Source of the DNA: Mansonella perstans
Lineage: Eukaryota > Nematoda > Chromadorea > Rhabditida > Onchocercidae
Assembly: GCA_037074765.1 (NCBI GenBank)
Contig: JBAMDO010000031.1
Span: forward strand, 248,001 to 312,000
Reading direction: 5' to 3'
Length of the DNA stretch: 64,000 nucleotides
Part shown: positions 46,928 through 59,165 of the stretch, one piece after another
How the letters are laid out: every line of letters begins with the position of its first letter
How positions within the stretch are numbered: the first letter of the stretch is position 1
Program-made: the position numbers and the translations under genes
Notes under the pieces: model-generated
Told to the model about the DNA's origin: nothing
The model's database searches: none
The model's input: the letters and a program-made list of their open reading frames with translations, nothing else

Positions 46928-49804
46928 CATGTCTAGATGAAATGAATGTGAAAGAAGCATTTGGTGGAATAACGAGATTGTGGCTATGTTTTTAGAGGTT
47001 TCTAAGTGAATAACAGGCTATAATACAAATGTTTGGAAATATTACAGCATAGCAAAACATTGAAATGTACAACGCATAAATTTGCCACAAATTGATTCAA
47101 CTTTCTTACATATATTTTTAATCAATTAAAAAAAGAAAAAGAGTGAATTAATTAAAATAAGCCAAATTTATTCTTCAAATTTGATCTTTTTATTTTTTAG
47201 TAATGAATAAAGAAATAGACAAGTATCCTGAAATTTTCAATGTATATATTATGCTTTAGGATGAAAAATTTTCTAGAAAGCAAAAATTAAAGCTTATTTT
47301 ACATTAAATTGCTTGATTAATAATTTCGATGAATAAAATTTCAATTAAAAGAAAATTTTTGCATTGTAAATTTTTAAAACATTTTAAAACACTTTAAATT
47401 TTGTAATTTAAACTTTGTCTGCGCTAATTTTGTCAACAATATTTTCATTCGTTTTTTTCTCTCAAATCAACACCATTCGCTGAATCTTTTTTTCCAAATC
47501 TATTCTCTACGCTTTTTAGCATTCATCGTTGAATAATTTAGCAGCGATTATTTTACAAATTATTCTTGTTTTAATTTCTTTTTAATTGACCAGTATATTT
47601 AGGAAAAATATTATTGCAGCTATCAAAGTTAGTTTTGTTGTTTTTCAAAATTTGTTTTTATCATTCATAAAATTTCCAGAGTGATATCGATTAATGGATG
47701 AATGGTTTGTGGCAATAAAATTTATTGACTAGTGATCGAAATGAACTTCGTGAAGCATAAAATGTTTTAAGATAGTTTGCTGATATTATTGATATTTTGT
47801 TACAACAAAAATACACACTTCTCTTTCTCTCTTTTTCTCATTTTCTCCGGAATAGCTACTAATTGTTTCAACATTAAAATCAGCATTTCCTTTTTCAGAA
47901 TTTTATCCGATTTAATTTCTGATTCATAATTCCACCTTTCGTCTTACTTGAAATAAAAATTTCATTCATATTTACTTCTGTATTTCATTTCTGTGACAAA
48001 AAATCGGATGATTTTTTCAGTGCATATTAACACTTAATCAAATCACTATTTTTTTATCAAAATTTGAAATTTATTGAAAAAAGAAACTGAGAAGACGAAA
48101 GTTAACAGAAATCATTCATTTGAATTAATATTTCGATCCATGCTTCAGTATTTCCTTTTCTTTCTATCATATCTTTTCTTCACCATTTACATATTTCCTT
48201 TATTTACTAAATCATTTCACTTTTAGGTGCGCTTTTTATAAATTTTATTTGAATATTGATTTGCAACATTTTTCGTTTCATATTTAGTCTATTAGTCTAG
48301 ATAATTTATGAAATTATTGTTGATTAACTAACAACAATAAGCCAAGTAATTAAGCAACAACTAATTGCTACTTTAATTGTTCGCTAATAAGTAACTTATA
48401 GAATGAAAATTAATGACACATTTGTTTTAACACATTGCACACATCCATTAATTTCTTCATTGGCTGAAATTATTACGAATTTCAATAAATTTCAATGAAT
48501 AATTTCTAATCAAAAACATCTGTTCTTTTTTTTATCAGTTCTTTCTTTTATCCGAAAAAATTGAAATGTTTTGAAGATGAAACAAAAATTTCATTTCAGT
48601 TCTTTTTTTAAAATTTCGATGTATAAATATAAGTTCAGGAAAATTTTGTTAAGTTGGAATTTTATAAAATTACACAGCGAAATATTTCAAAAAGCAACGA
48701 CGCTTTAAGTAAATCCCTTTCTTCTTTCAATTTTCATATTTTTACATTTTATAGCACACTCAGAATTGCGAACAGCTGGCAAATTAACTTATTTCATGTT
48801 CTTTTATTGCTATCTTTGCCGACTTACTTACAATGTGTTCAGAAATTTTCATGTTAAAATATTCTTTTACTTAATTTATCTTTAAATAATTCAAATCAGT
48901 TAGTGAAATGAAATGAAAATTTATTTTTTAATTGCAACATTTTCTCTTTTTTTTGCTTTTAAAATGGACACTGTGTAATGAAGAAAATTGAGCATCTGCT
49001 ACGACAGTTTATTCATTGATCATTTCTTGCCATCTGATAAATCGAGAATAGACTCGAGGAATTTAATGTGAATTGAATCTTACCGGAAATATCAATTAAA
49101 AAAATGTGTAAACACTTAGAAAAAAAGTTTGCAAGGTTGAAATTTCAAAATATCTTTTCATCATTTTATAAAAAAAGTAAATTGATGGATTTTAATATTT
49201 AGAAAATTTCATGTACCTAATTTTTTATGGTTAATCATTTAGGTTTTCTTAAGATTTCTTTTTCGCTTCAATACAACCTAACTCCATTTCAACTACTCAT
49301 TCATCAAAATTCCGGAAAAATGTCGAAATTTTTTGTTCCACTATCATATACACTTTCCATTGTTCAATTAAAAACTATTGCAAGCTTTTCTTTAAATTTC
49401 AACTCATCATCAATTATTAATTTTCATTTTGTACATTAAAGAATATTTAGGGATAGTATACTTTACTTCAAAATGTCTTAAATTTGACCTTTCCGAACTT
49501 TGCATAAGTTTAATGTACGGAAGGATATATAGGAAGCAGAATTGTTTTATGTTCTGGAATTTAAAAAGAATATTTTGTATAGAAGAAAGAATGCTGTGGG
49601 TAGCATGTATGTTAGAGATATAAATAAAGTTCGATTTTCAGCTCAAACTTCCGCTGCTTTTATTTGTGACGATAAGTGATAATGGTGATAGGATAGTGAT
49701 TAGGGAGAAGGATGATATCGATATTATTACTGATCAAAGTTCTCTAACTTCAAGCTAATACACTTCAGGTGTACATATATCTCCATCAATTAGCCACAAC
49801 ATTT

Positions 49805-49863
49805 AAGACACATACACAAGTATACACATACGTACATACATACATATATACATACATACATAT
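49805..49863. repeat. (CATA)n / (ACAC) microsatellite upstream of unc-87
   Basis: Interrupted ATACATAC and ACACAT repeats about 145 bp before the unc-87 start codon, probably in its promoter or 5' UTR region. Confidence 0.85.
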
Positions 49864-50005
49864 AGCTGTACGGAAATTTTTAAATTTCAAACAAAACAGC
49901 TTCAAAGGTTAAGAAGTGGCAAGCAGTGGCATAACAACATCCAACCGAAGGATCAGTTAAAAGAAATTTAGAAAAGCGGAGCCAAGTAAAAAAAAAGAAC
50001 CAAGC

Positions 50006-53000
50006 ATGCCTGATGATGAAGATATCGTAGATGAAGGCGAGGAATCTCAGGAGGACGAGGATGAAGAAGAAGGCTCGGAAAATGCAGAAGATGCGGAAGA
50101 AAATGACGAAAAATTAGTAAGTTTACTAATTCTTTATTTATTTATTATTATTATTTGACTTTCCAATTTCATCTCTATCGTAATGTCTGAAAAATTAAAG
50201 AAATTATTTACTGCTACTGTCAAATGTCACAATCGGTGACAATCATTTTTCTATCAATCATCCCAATTTCCTATGAATGCTATCGTAATTAATTTCAGTT
50301 TGAAAGCGCATTTCTGTGAATTTTCTGCTTCTTATTAAAACTTAAATTTATTTAATTTAAAAACAATTTCATCTTTCACATTTACTTTTAATGTCATAGT
50401 AATATGTTGAAATATAAGCGCTTAGTTTCAAACGTCTAAAAACTTTTGGAAGACCGATAATATTGCTAGTTTTTGAAAAATAAATTCGAAAACATAGTTT
50501 TGGAACAAAACAGCATGCTTATCTCGGATAAGTTCTATTTTTCAGGAAGATAATGAGGCAAATGAAGAACGGGCACCAATTCAAAAAGTCAAAGAAGCTA
50601 GTCTTAAAAGTCCACTTGGTCTTAAAAGTCCAACTGTACCAGATATACCAAAGAGCCTTCAACGACGTACGGCAAATTACTCAAGTGGCAAACCATCAAA
50701 GCTTGGTAAAGAGAAGCTGATGCGCTCCGAAGGCATCATTCCCATTCAAGCTGGATCCAATAAATACGCATCACAACGGGGAATGACCGGTCAGTTTAAG
50801 ACAAAAAAAAAAAAAACTCAATTAAAAATTTATACCTTTAAAGAAAAGTAAAAATTTTTATTGTTCGACCATATGTGCATTTTAAAAATTGGAAAATTTG
50901 CAATTTCCAACTTTTCATTTACTAATCAATTTTTGCTGTAATTTAAAATTGATAATATTTTCGCAGTTTTTGCAAAATATATCTTAAAATACTTCTTTTT
51001 TCAATTCTTCATTTTGGAAAATTTCCAAAATCATATCCAGACTTGTGAATTGAGTTTAAGCTTACAATCAAAATTTAAAATCTATCCTAGAAATCAATGA
51101 TGAGTGTACCGATTTCTTTCAGTACTTTTACATTTCCTTTCAAAATTTTAGTTGAAGTCATACATAAATCATAATGTTACTCAGTAAGATTCATCAAGTG
51201 ATTCAACGATGATAGTAATAGAATAATTTGAAATATTGCCATGTGACATTGCATGTGACATTGATTCGATTCAATTAAATTATTAATCCTTCGAGTTTTT
51301 GTGATAATGTTTTTATTGTAACTGAAAATATTGTGTTTATTTTTACGGAACTTCAAAATTAATTTTAGAAAAGAGCTAGTTTAAAAAGAAAGTGTTTAAA
51401 ATGCTAAGAGCAACTGTTACTTCGCGATAAATCTAGGATATTCATTCTTTATCGTTGAAAGATGCAGTAGTAACAAGAGAATAACTAATTATTTCAATTA
51501 TTCCACCTCTAATTTCTACCTTAGATTCTTTATATCTACTAAATAATATTTAAGGTTATTTTATATCAGAAAATAGATTACTTAATTAAAAATAACTTTA
51601 TCTCAATTATCATTCATTGTGATCTTATTCATAGAACATACAAAAAGGCTTAGCAGTTAACATACTTAGAAGAATGTGACCAGGATGGAATGTTGTGATA
51701 AAAGATAAAAGATTACCAGTTATGGGGTGGATTTATGATATCGAATATAATGCTAGATTCTGTAAGAAAATAATAACTGATAAAAAATGTGAATAGTGAA
51801 TGAAAGTATGACATAGAAGAATGAGTGGAAGTGAACGAAATAAGAAAATTGATTGAAATTACTGGAGAAATTGTTCTGAACTCTCTTTAAAAATTTCTCC
51901 CATTAACTTGACATTTGAAGAGTGGAAAACTTGACATTGTTAAAACTGGATTAAAATTCCAGGTTTTGGTGTTCCCAGAGATGTAATCGATAAAATTAAA
52001 GCGGATAACTTGGCAGAAATTACGGATGCTGAAAAAATAAAGAACCTGAAGCAGTCAACTTGGTTGCAATCTGGTACCAACAAATTTGCGTCACAGAAAG
52101 GATTAACCGGTATAATTTCTGTAATTTTATAGGCTATGCAAAAGCGGAAATTTTTGAATCTCAATTCGTTTTAATAATTTCATCATTAATATGTTATGCA
52201 ATTTGAAATTAGTTACCACTTTCATGAGATTTAATGAAAATTTGTAGGATTTGGTGCACCTCGCGATGTAAATTACAAACCAAAAGGCACCGGAGGTACA
52301 GGTGAGGTACCAGAGGAAAAAGCACGAGCAACTGATGGTATTGTACCATTACAATCCGGTACAAATAAATTAGCTTCACAAGCTGGTATGACTGGTATGG
52401 GTATGCCAAGGATTGTCGATGGTATGTTTTCAAAGCATCATAATATTTATTTGTAACTGATGAATTAAATCGTTTTCAGTTTACTCTAAAAATTAAGCTA
52501 TCTTAATTTAACCAAAGATTTCCCAGTAAACATCTCGAGCTTCCCTTTTCTTCAGCTTCTTTATTTATACTAGAAAGCAATAATTTTTTTGCTTTGAAGT
52601 TGTAAATTTTAGTGAGGAAAACCGATGAGCAAGATAGAAACAGCCAAGGATTCATTCATCTTCAAATGGGTACCAATCGTTTTGCCAATCAATCCGGTAT
52701 GACTGGTTTCGGCATGCCTCGACATAATATTACAAAATATAAGGATGAAGTCAGAGGTGAAATGCCGAATGATGATTCGACAATGTCACGACAGACTAGC
52801 GGGTGGAAGGATGGTAAACATTTCTGTATTTTATACCTGTCTTAAATCAGAATTACTGTTTAATTTTTCATATGCATTCGCGAAGAAATTTTCATTATTT
52901 ATTTTCCAGTTATGTCGCCATAATTTAAGTATACTTTATTCTACTTTAATTCTGTCTCTTTGCAGGTGCATCACAAGCGGGAATGTCAGGCTTTGGTGCA

Positions 53001-53616
53001 TTTCGAAATAATACCGTGGCAAATATGCAAGCACAAGAACAAAGGTCACAGGGCATGATACCGTACCAGATGGGTATCAATTTTCTTGATTCTCAAGCTG
53101 GTAAAACTGGCTTTGGCATGCCACGACAGGTATAAATGATTGAATTACATTTTATGTTCAATTAAAAATGTTCATTTTGGAAGCAATAACGTTTATCATT
53201 AAGTAATCTGTTCGTACCGTATTAATATATCCAATTTCCGATCAATCTTCCGTTTCATAAGCTTGAGTACACGGATCGTATTTGACGAACCAACTAGCTA
53301 GCTGCTAAATGATTCCTTTCAGGTTTATACACCATTCGTGGATGATTCACACGATGAATTACCAATGGATATGGCTCGACGGCCAGAAGTGCCCTTCTGG
53401 TCAGGACAGGAATCCGAATTTGCAAACCAGGTAAAATTTTTTTATCTAATCTTCGTGCTTAAATCCTTTATAAATTTTATTTTAGTGTCATTTTTTTTTT
53501 ACTGTCACCAAGTAAGATGAGTAATAGAAAAAAAAATTCACATATTACAGACAGGAATGTCAGCTTTTGGAACTCCACGTGATGTACGAGGTGAATATGT
53601 ACGACGTTTGTGGTAA
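50006..53616 (+). CDS. unc-87: UNC-87, calponin-like-repeat actin-bundling protein
   Basis: UNC-87 binds and bundles actin filaments in nematode body-wall muscle; filarial homologues are known as calponin-like (OV9M-type) antigens. Eight exons, all GT-AG and in phase: 50006-50116, 50546-50789, 51963-52109, 52248-52421, 52613-52813, 52966-53129, 53323-53430 and 53551-53616. The N-terminus is very acidic (MPDDEDIVDEGEESQEDEDE). Seven calponin-like repeats follow: QAGSNKYASQRGMTGFGVPR, QSGTNKFASQKGLTGFGAPR, QSGTNKLASQAGMTGMGMPR, QMGTNRFANQSGMTGFGMPR, DGASQAGMSGFGAFR, QMGINFLDSQAGKTGFGMPR and ESEFANQTGMSAFGTPRD. Seven repeats is also the count in C. elegans UNC-87. The end is GEYVRRLW. Total about 405 codons. 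Repeats 5-7 are the most degenerate. Confidence 0.95.
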
Positions 53617-55666
53617 AAAAAATTCGATATACTGAATATTTATCGAACACTATCGTAGCTGCCTATAAAGGGTAATTCGAATAGAATAATTATTTCATTT
53701 GAGCTACAAAAGTTCAAATGACTGTACCATTACAATACCAATTTTTCAGATTAATAAATTGTGGCTAGTTTAACCTTCTTTCATTGTAGTTTTTTTTTTC
53801 TTTTTGTTTTCTCCTTCTTAACTGCTTAAAACTAATAAAATGTTTTTTTAAGATGTTCTTTTTTTCACTGTCATCTTAATTTTAAGCACATATTTTTGAA
53901 CAATGAAATTTTTTAAATGAACCGAAATCTTGAATGTTTTTTTCTCGCCACTCAATGTTTTGATGATGTGCAGAGATCTGCTCCAAGACAATTACGAATG
54001 GATGAAAAAAGTTTATTTCGATTGTGACTAATGATAAATCTAATTTTTAAATAAAATGAACTAATTATTAGAATTTGGATGAAAACAAACTCACTGATAA
54101 CTTTTTGTCAAAATTATTTTAGTGATTCAAAAATTTTCATTTTACTTACGAAATTTGATTTATGTTCTTGACAGGAGAAAAAAAACATTGAGCTCATAAA
54201 CACAATGATTCATTTATTTGTCTTCATTTTTTTTCATTGAAAATCTGCCAAAATTTTTTGCTATTTATAAATTTTATTATATTTTTGATAATAAATTGGT
54301 CATCCATAAAATTTGCTTTAATTAAATGTTTTATGACGATATTTTCTAAGTGAGAATTCAGATAAATTTTTCTTTGGCTTTTCAACAATAAACAAATAAT
54401 AATTTGAATGGTGATTCCTGCATAATAATTTTAATCGCCTAACTAATGTCGGCATACATCTTGAAGAGTCAGGAATACAGGATCGTTCATAATAGCACGT
54501 GTATTCAGAAATCTGAAAATTTGCAAAATATTTGCAAGTTTTTTTTGCAATATGCCAATAAAAAATATGCATGTGATAAATAAAAAATATTTCGGATAAA
54601 AGAAAGCAAGAGCTAATGTCGAAAACTATTTATGTAATGCTAAATAAGAAGCTCATTTCCAAACCAGTCTTATGAAAAATTTGAAAAGACACTTGACAAT
54701 TATTTTTAACTTGCATTTAAATGAATCCATTTTTCAACGAAATGAAGATTGATACAGTGAAGAAGAGAAAAGCCGTAATATGATGTTTTCAGAAACGAAT
54801 ATTCAATATTCGAAATTTTAATATTATTGCCATAAAGTAAATAAATTATAACAGGTGATTTTATAATTTCTTATTTTGTGTCAAATACTTTTTTGAATTA
54901 TGAAAATCAAATTTTCAAGAAATATTTGTGCCACAAATTATTTATTTACATTTTAAGAACTCGTTTACAATAGTAGCAAATCCATCAGCATATTTTTTAA
55001 TCAACTGCACACTTGGCATATCCAATTTATACATCAGACTTTAGCCTCATTTAATTATCAAAGCAATTAGTAAATGTCAGCTTTAATTTATGATAATTAC
55101 ATCATTTGTTATTTAAATTTTTATTTTTTGAAATAATTTGAAATACATTCCCAACTACTGATTAATTTCTAGCAAGCTTAGTTGAAGCTGAAGCTGGCAA
55201 TGGTGTTTGAAAATAAAATCAGCTGATAAATACATTCTCAGGTTATATGATTCATTAATCTTCTACAGGTGGCTTATTTTTGTCCGTTCTCAGCAATGAC
55301 TCGTAGCAATATCAAATATGCACTGTATCATTTGTTGTAATATACATGCTAAAAAGTACGGAACAGAAATCATTTCAATCTCAGTTTTCCTCAAAAAATT
55401 TAAATTTAAATTTGGAAGGATAATCTTTATTAGTTAAAAACAAATAATACCAAAAACAGACAAATAATAACATAAGCTTCAGGTGGCCAAAACAAAAGAA
55501 CATCAAAAAAACCGCGCTAAAAAAAATAAAGGAAAATATAAATTCAAAATAAAAATTTTTAAAAATTCGAAATGACTTTGGAATGAAAATCAATACTACG
55601 ATTATGAAATGGTTGCTACTGGAAACAAAATTTGAGATGAAAGAAATTTGATGAAGAGCACTGAGC
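53617..55666. other. Intergenic region between unc-87 and TTC8
   Basis: 2 kb, AT-rich. An ATTAATAAATT near 53750 may serve as the unc-87 poly(A) signal. Minus-strand open frames (54318-54572 and 55381-55680) are low-complexity and hydrophobic, without family features. The right end runs into the 19-bp array. Confidence 0.5.
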
Positions 55667-55818
55667 TGTGTTAATGACATTCAGGTGTGTTGATGATATT
55701 CAGGTATGTTGATGATATTCAGGTGTGTTGATGGCACTCAGGTATGTTGATGACATCTAGGTGTATTGATGACATTCAGGTTTGTTGATGACATCTAGGT
55801 GTATTGATGACATTCAGG
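55667..55818 (+). repeat. 19-bp tandem array, eight units, each ending in AGG
   Basis: 152 bp made of exactly eight 19-bp units of the form TrTrTTGATGAyATTCAGG, followed by a partial ninth. Units vary at several positions (ATTCAGG, CACTCAGG or ATCTAGG), but every unit keeps the AG before G. The array ends 16 bases before the TTC8 ATG at 55835, and its ATTCAG-G ends look like nematode 3' splice or trans-splice acceptors. Confidence 0.9.
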
Positions 55819-55834
55819 TTTGTTGAGAACAATA

Positions 55835-58800
55835 ATGGAGGTTAATCCTCTTCCCATGGCTTTACTTCATTTCAAGCACAATGATATTGAAAAAGCAATT
55901 ACAATTTGCGATGATCTGCTGGAGAAGAATGCCAATGATCAGGCATGCAATTTTTCATTCCTGTCTTAATCAATGAAGTATTCTACCATATCTTTGTTAT
56001 TTTTTATTCTGCTTAGTTATTAAAATAATTCGCAAAATGATAAAAATTCTTTTTTTTGAATATTCGATTTTTTGATTTTTCATAAAAAAACTTGTTGCTC
56101 TTTCATTTACAACAGGCAGCTTGGAGTTTAAAATTGAGTTGTTTGACGGAAGAGTTCTATGTTGATGAACTGGAAAATGATGAACGCGGCGTTGCGGAGC
56201 TATTCCTGAATGATACGGTACTGGCATCAAAAACAAAACCTGGCACTTCATTTTCTAGGCCAATTACCTCAGATCAACCGTCCAAACAAAGCATTAGGTT
56301 CTTTCTCCATAATATGTTTCATCATATACATAGGAGTGTATAAAATGTTCGAGTTTGGACATTGTCCTAAAGAGTGATATTCCTATTCACACATAAATTA
56401 TCCCAAAAAAATTTCATCTTTTGAATAGAACGAAAAAAAGCTTTTTATAGACCAATTTCAAATAGTGGAAGACTTCTAAGCGGCATTTTACGGCCTGAAA
56501 CTCATGTTCGACCAGGTACTATGGCACAAACCTTACGTACATCAAGAACTTCAAGAGCTACTCGAATAACTTCATCTAGCTCTGCAAGATTTGCTCATTT
56601 AAACACAGTAAGAAATTATTTTAAATAACAAATAAAATTTTGCAATTTACGAACGAATTTCATGAATTTCATTGTTGTTATCCAATTTCATCACTTTTGA
56701 AAATATTTTACATAAATAAAAAAAGAAGAATGAGAAGGATGAAGTAGTAGAAGACTAGTGTGAGTAAATGGAGATTTTACAGATTTATAAAATCATTGAA
56801 ATCTGCTAGGAAAAAACAAATGATTGAAAATAGTAGGAGTAAGAAAATTAATTATGACTGTAATTATTTTATAACATACAGCAGGGAAATAATTTTGTAG
56901 ACAATAACCGAACAGAATTTATTTTTATTTACAATCATTTTATTCATTTATCAAGCAATAAATAAATAGTTAGATAATTAAAATAATAACTTATTCCTTA
57001 TTCTTACTATTATCAAATTTCAAATGATTTTGATAAATGTGCAGATTTTTAATTGAATGTAAAATAAACCAAATAGTTTTTTCATAAATTTATTATATTT
57101 TTATCATAGGCATCAATGATAAGCGAACCTAATGGACCATTTGTAAATCTATCACGACTTAACATTGATAAATATGCTGCTGATTCACAAATCAATCGTA
57201 ATCTCTTCGAATATGTCTTCTATCATGAAGGTGACATGAAATTAGCCCATCAGGTTAGCCATCAAATTAACCTATCTTTTACAGTGTCAAATTTTCAGCA
57301 AAAAAAAGGTTGCGTTGCTCTTTTTTTCTACAGATTGCAATCATTGCAACAAATAATGCCAGTGACAAAGATTGGTATTGGAAGAATCAAATTGGTAAAA
57401 GTTGTTATCGATTGGGAATGTTTAACGATGCATTGAAACAATTTCATTCATCATTAAAAAATCAACAAATGGCCGAAACATATGCTTACTTAGCTAAAGT
57501 TCTTACTTATTTTTCATATTTCATTTAAAAATTCATTTCATTCAAATTTACGTATAATTTACGTTTTCATTGAGTAATTATTATGATTCCGACTTTTTTT
57601 CTTTTTTTACATTAATTAATAAATACAACAATTGCAGACATATTGTCGAATTGATCAGCCATTAATGGCGATTGATCAATATAATTCTGGCTTGCGAAGA
57701 TTCCAAAATGATATTACTTTGTTAACTGGTTTAGCACGAGTTCAAGAGGTTGAAATTAATAAAAACTTCATTGATTCATTTCCTTTTTTTGAATTAAATT
57801 ATGAACGAATGAAGTTTGATATGTTTCTTTTTGGGTATGATCGAAACAGTCTTTAAAATGATCTGTTTTTTTAAATCTTATTAGAAAAAAATCAGCTGTA
57901 GTAAGCAATCATTGAGTCCTTCGATTACTTAAATTTCATTACTTGAAAGAGTCTTATTAATTTTGATTAATTATTTTGATCTTAGTCTATCCTGTATGTT
58001 AAACTCTCATTAATAATTAGTGCTATTCATTCATTAATTCTCTCTTCAGTACCTTGGAGATGTTGAAAATTGCACAGAAACATACAAATTAGTGTTAGAG
58101 CAAGATCCAACTAATATTGAAGCAATTGCATGCATTGCAACAAATTATTTTTACAATGATCAACCGGAAGTTGCCCTACGCTACTACAGGTTAATTAATT
58201 AATAAATGATCGTTATTTGAAACATTATTCGAGCTAAACTGTAGGCTATAAAATGAAATGTCAGTAATATTGTAAAAAAAAATAATTGAAGTTGGATGGA
58301 TAGATCAGCAAAATGGTGAGATAGTTTTTCATAGGACAATTAATTAATGAATATGTAATAGAGTATTTTTCAAGATCCTTTTTTGAGTGAAGTAAGAAAG
58401 GATTTGCAAATAATTTTATTCATTAAGGCGTATCTTGCAAATGGGTGTCAAAAGTGCGGAGCTATTTATGAATCTTGGCCTATGTTGTTTTTTCTGTCAA
58501 CAATTTGATCTTGCATTATCATGTATTGAGCGAGCACAAGCATCAGCTAATGATGATGTTATTGCTGATATCTGGTATAATACCGGGAATATTTTTTTAG
58601 TATGTTTTAAGTGCTATAAATCATAGTTAGGTAAATTTGCAAGCCTTAACAATTATAAGAAAATGAGAAGCTTAGGGATTTGTTGGAAAAAAATTGAACT
58701 TTATACAACGGTGACATATTCTAGTCATCTGGTGATGTTAAAATGGCATCACGATGTTATCGATTAGCAATAGCAGCAGATCCAAATCATGCAGAAAGTA

Positions 58801-59165
58801 TATGTAATTTTGCTGTACTACAAATGCGGGATGGTAAAATTGATCAGAGTCGTTCATTGTTTCGTTCCGCAATCGAAAAAGGACCATGCTTATTTGAACC
58901 TTGTTATAATTTGGCTCTACTTACTTATCAAGTAAGCATTTTACTAAAATATAATTATCTTCAATATTCGATTTTCCTCAGTCGCATTGAAAAATAACAA
59001 TTTCATCAAGCTGTTTTTTTTTTTTTTTTTTTTCAATATTTATTTCAGATTGGACAATTTGATGAAAGTCGAAAAATGGTACTGAAAGCATTGGAGCTTT
59101 ATCCGGAACATGTCCACTCGAAGACTATTCTTGACCACATCGAACAAATGTTGCGTATGTTGTGA
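55835..59165 (+). CDS. bbs-8: TTC8/BBS8, BBSome subunit (TPR protein)
   Basis: BBS8 is a TPR subunit of the BBSome, which moves membrane proteins in cilia; in nematodes this means sensory neurons. The start at 55835 gives MEVNPLPMALLHFKHNDIEK. Exons then give AWSLKLSCLTEEFYVDELEN, RPISNSGRLLSGILRPETHV with RPGTMAQTLRTSRTSRATR (about 56450-56610), FVNLSRLNIDKYAADSQINR, DWYWKNQIGKSCYRLGMFND, TYCRIDQPLMAIDQYNSGLR, YLGDVENCTETYKLVLEQDP with TNIEAIACIATNYF, RILQMGVKSAELFMNLGLCC, GDVKMASRCYRLAIAADPNH and IGQFDESRKMVLKALELYPE. These are the consecutive TPRs of BBS8, including the NLG and DPNHAE signatures. The protein ends MLRML at TGA 59163. About 500 residues, near the usual family length. Inner exon borders are approximate but the phases agree where checked. 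Confidence 0.93.

Larger units (their letters stand above)
45912..50005. other. Large AT-rich intergenic region, 4.1 kb
   Basis: No supported gene on either strand; open frames are short and rich in Phe, Ile and Lys. It contains a 34-bp tandem duplication, a poly(A) run at 46782-46806, a GT microsatellite and a CATA microsatellite. The right end probably holds the promoter and 5' UTR of unc-87. Confidence 0.55.

Noticed and set aside
46740..46940. Open frame through the GT microsatellite
   Set aside because: Coding-looking VCVCVC repeat is only the microsatellite read in frame.
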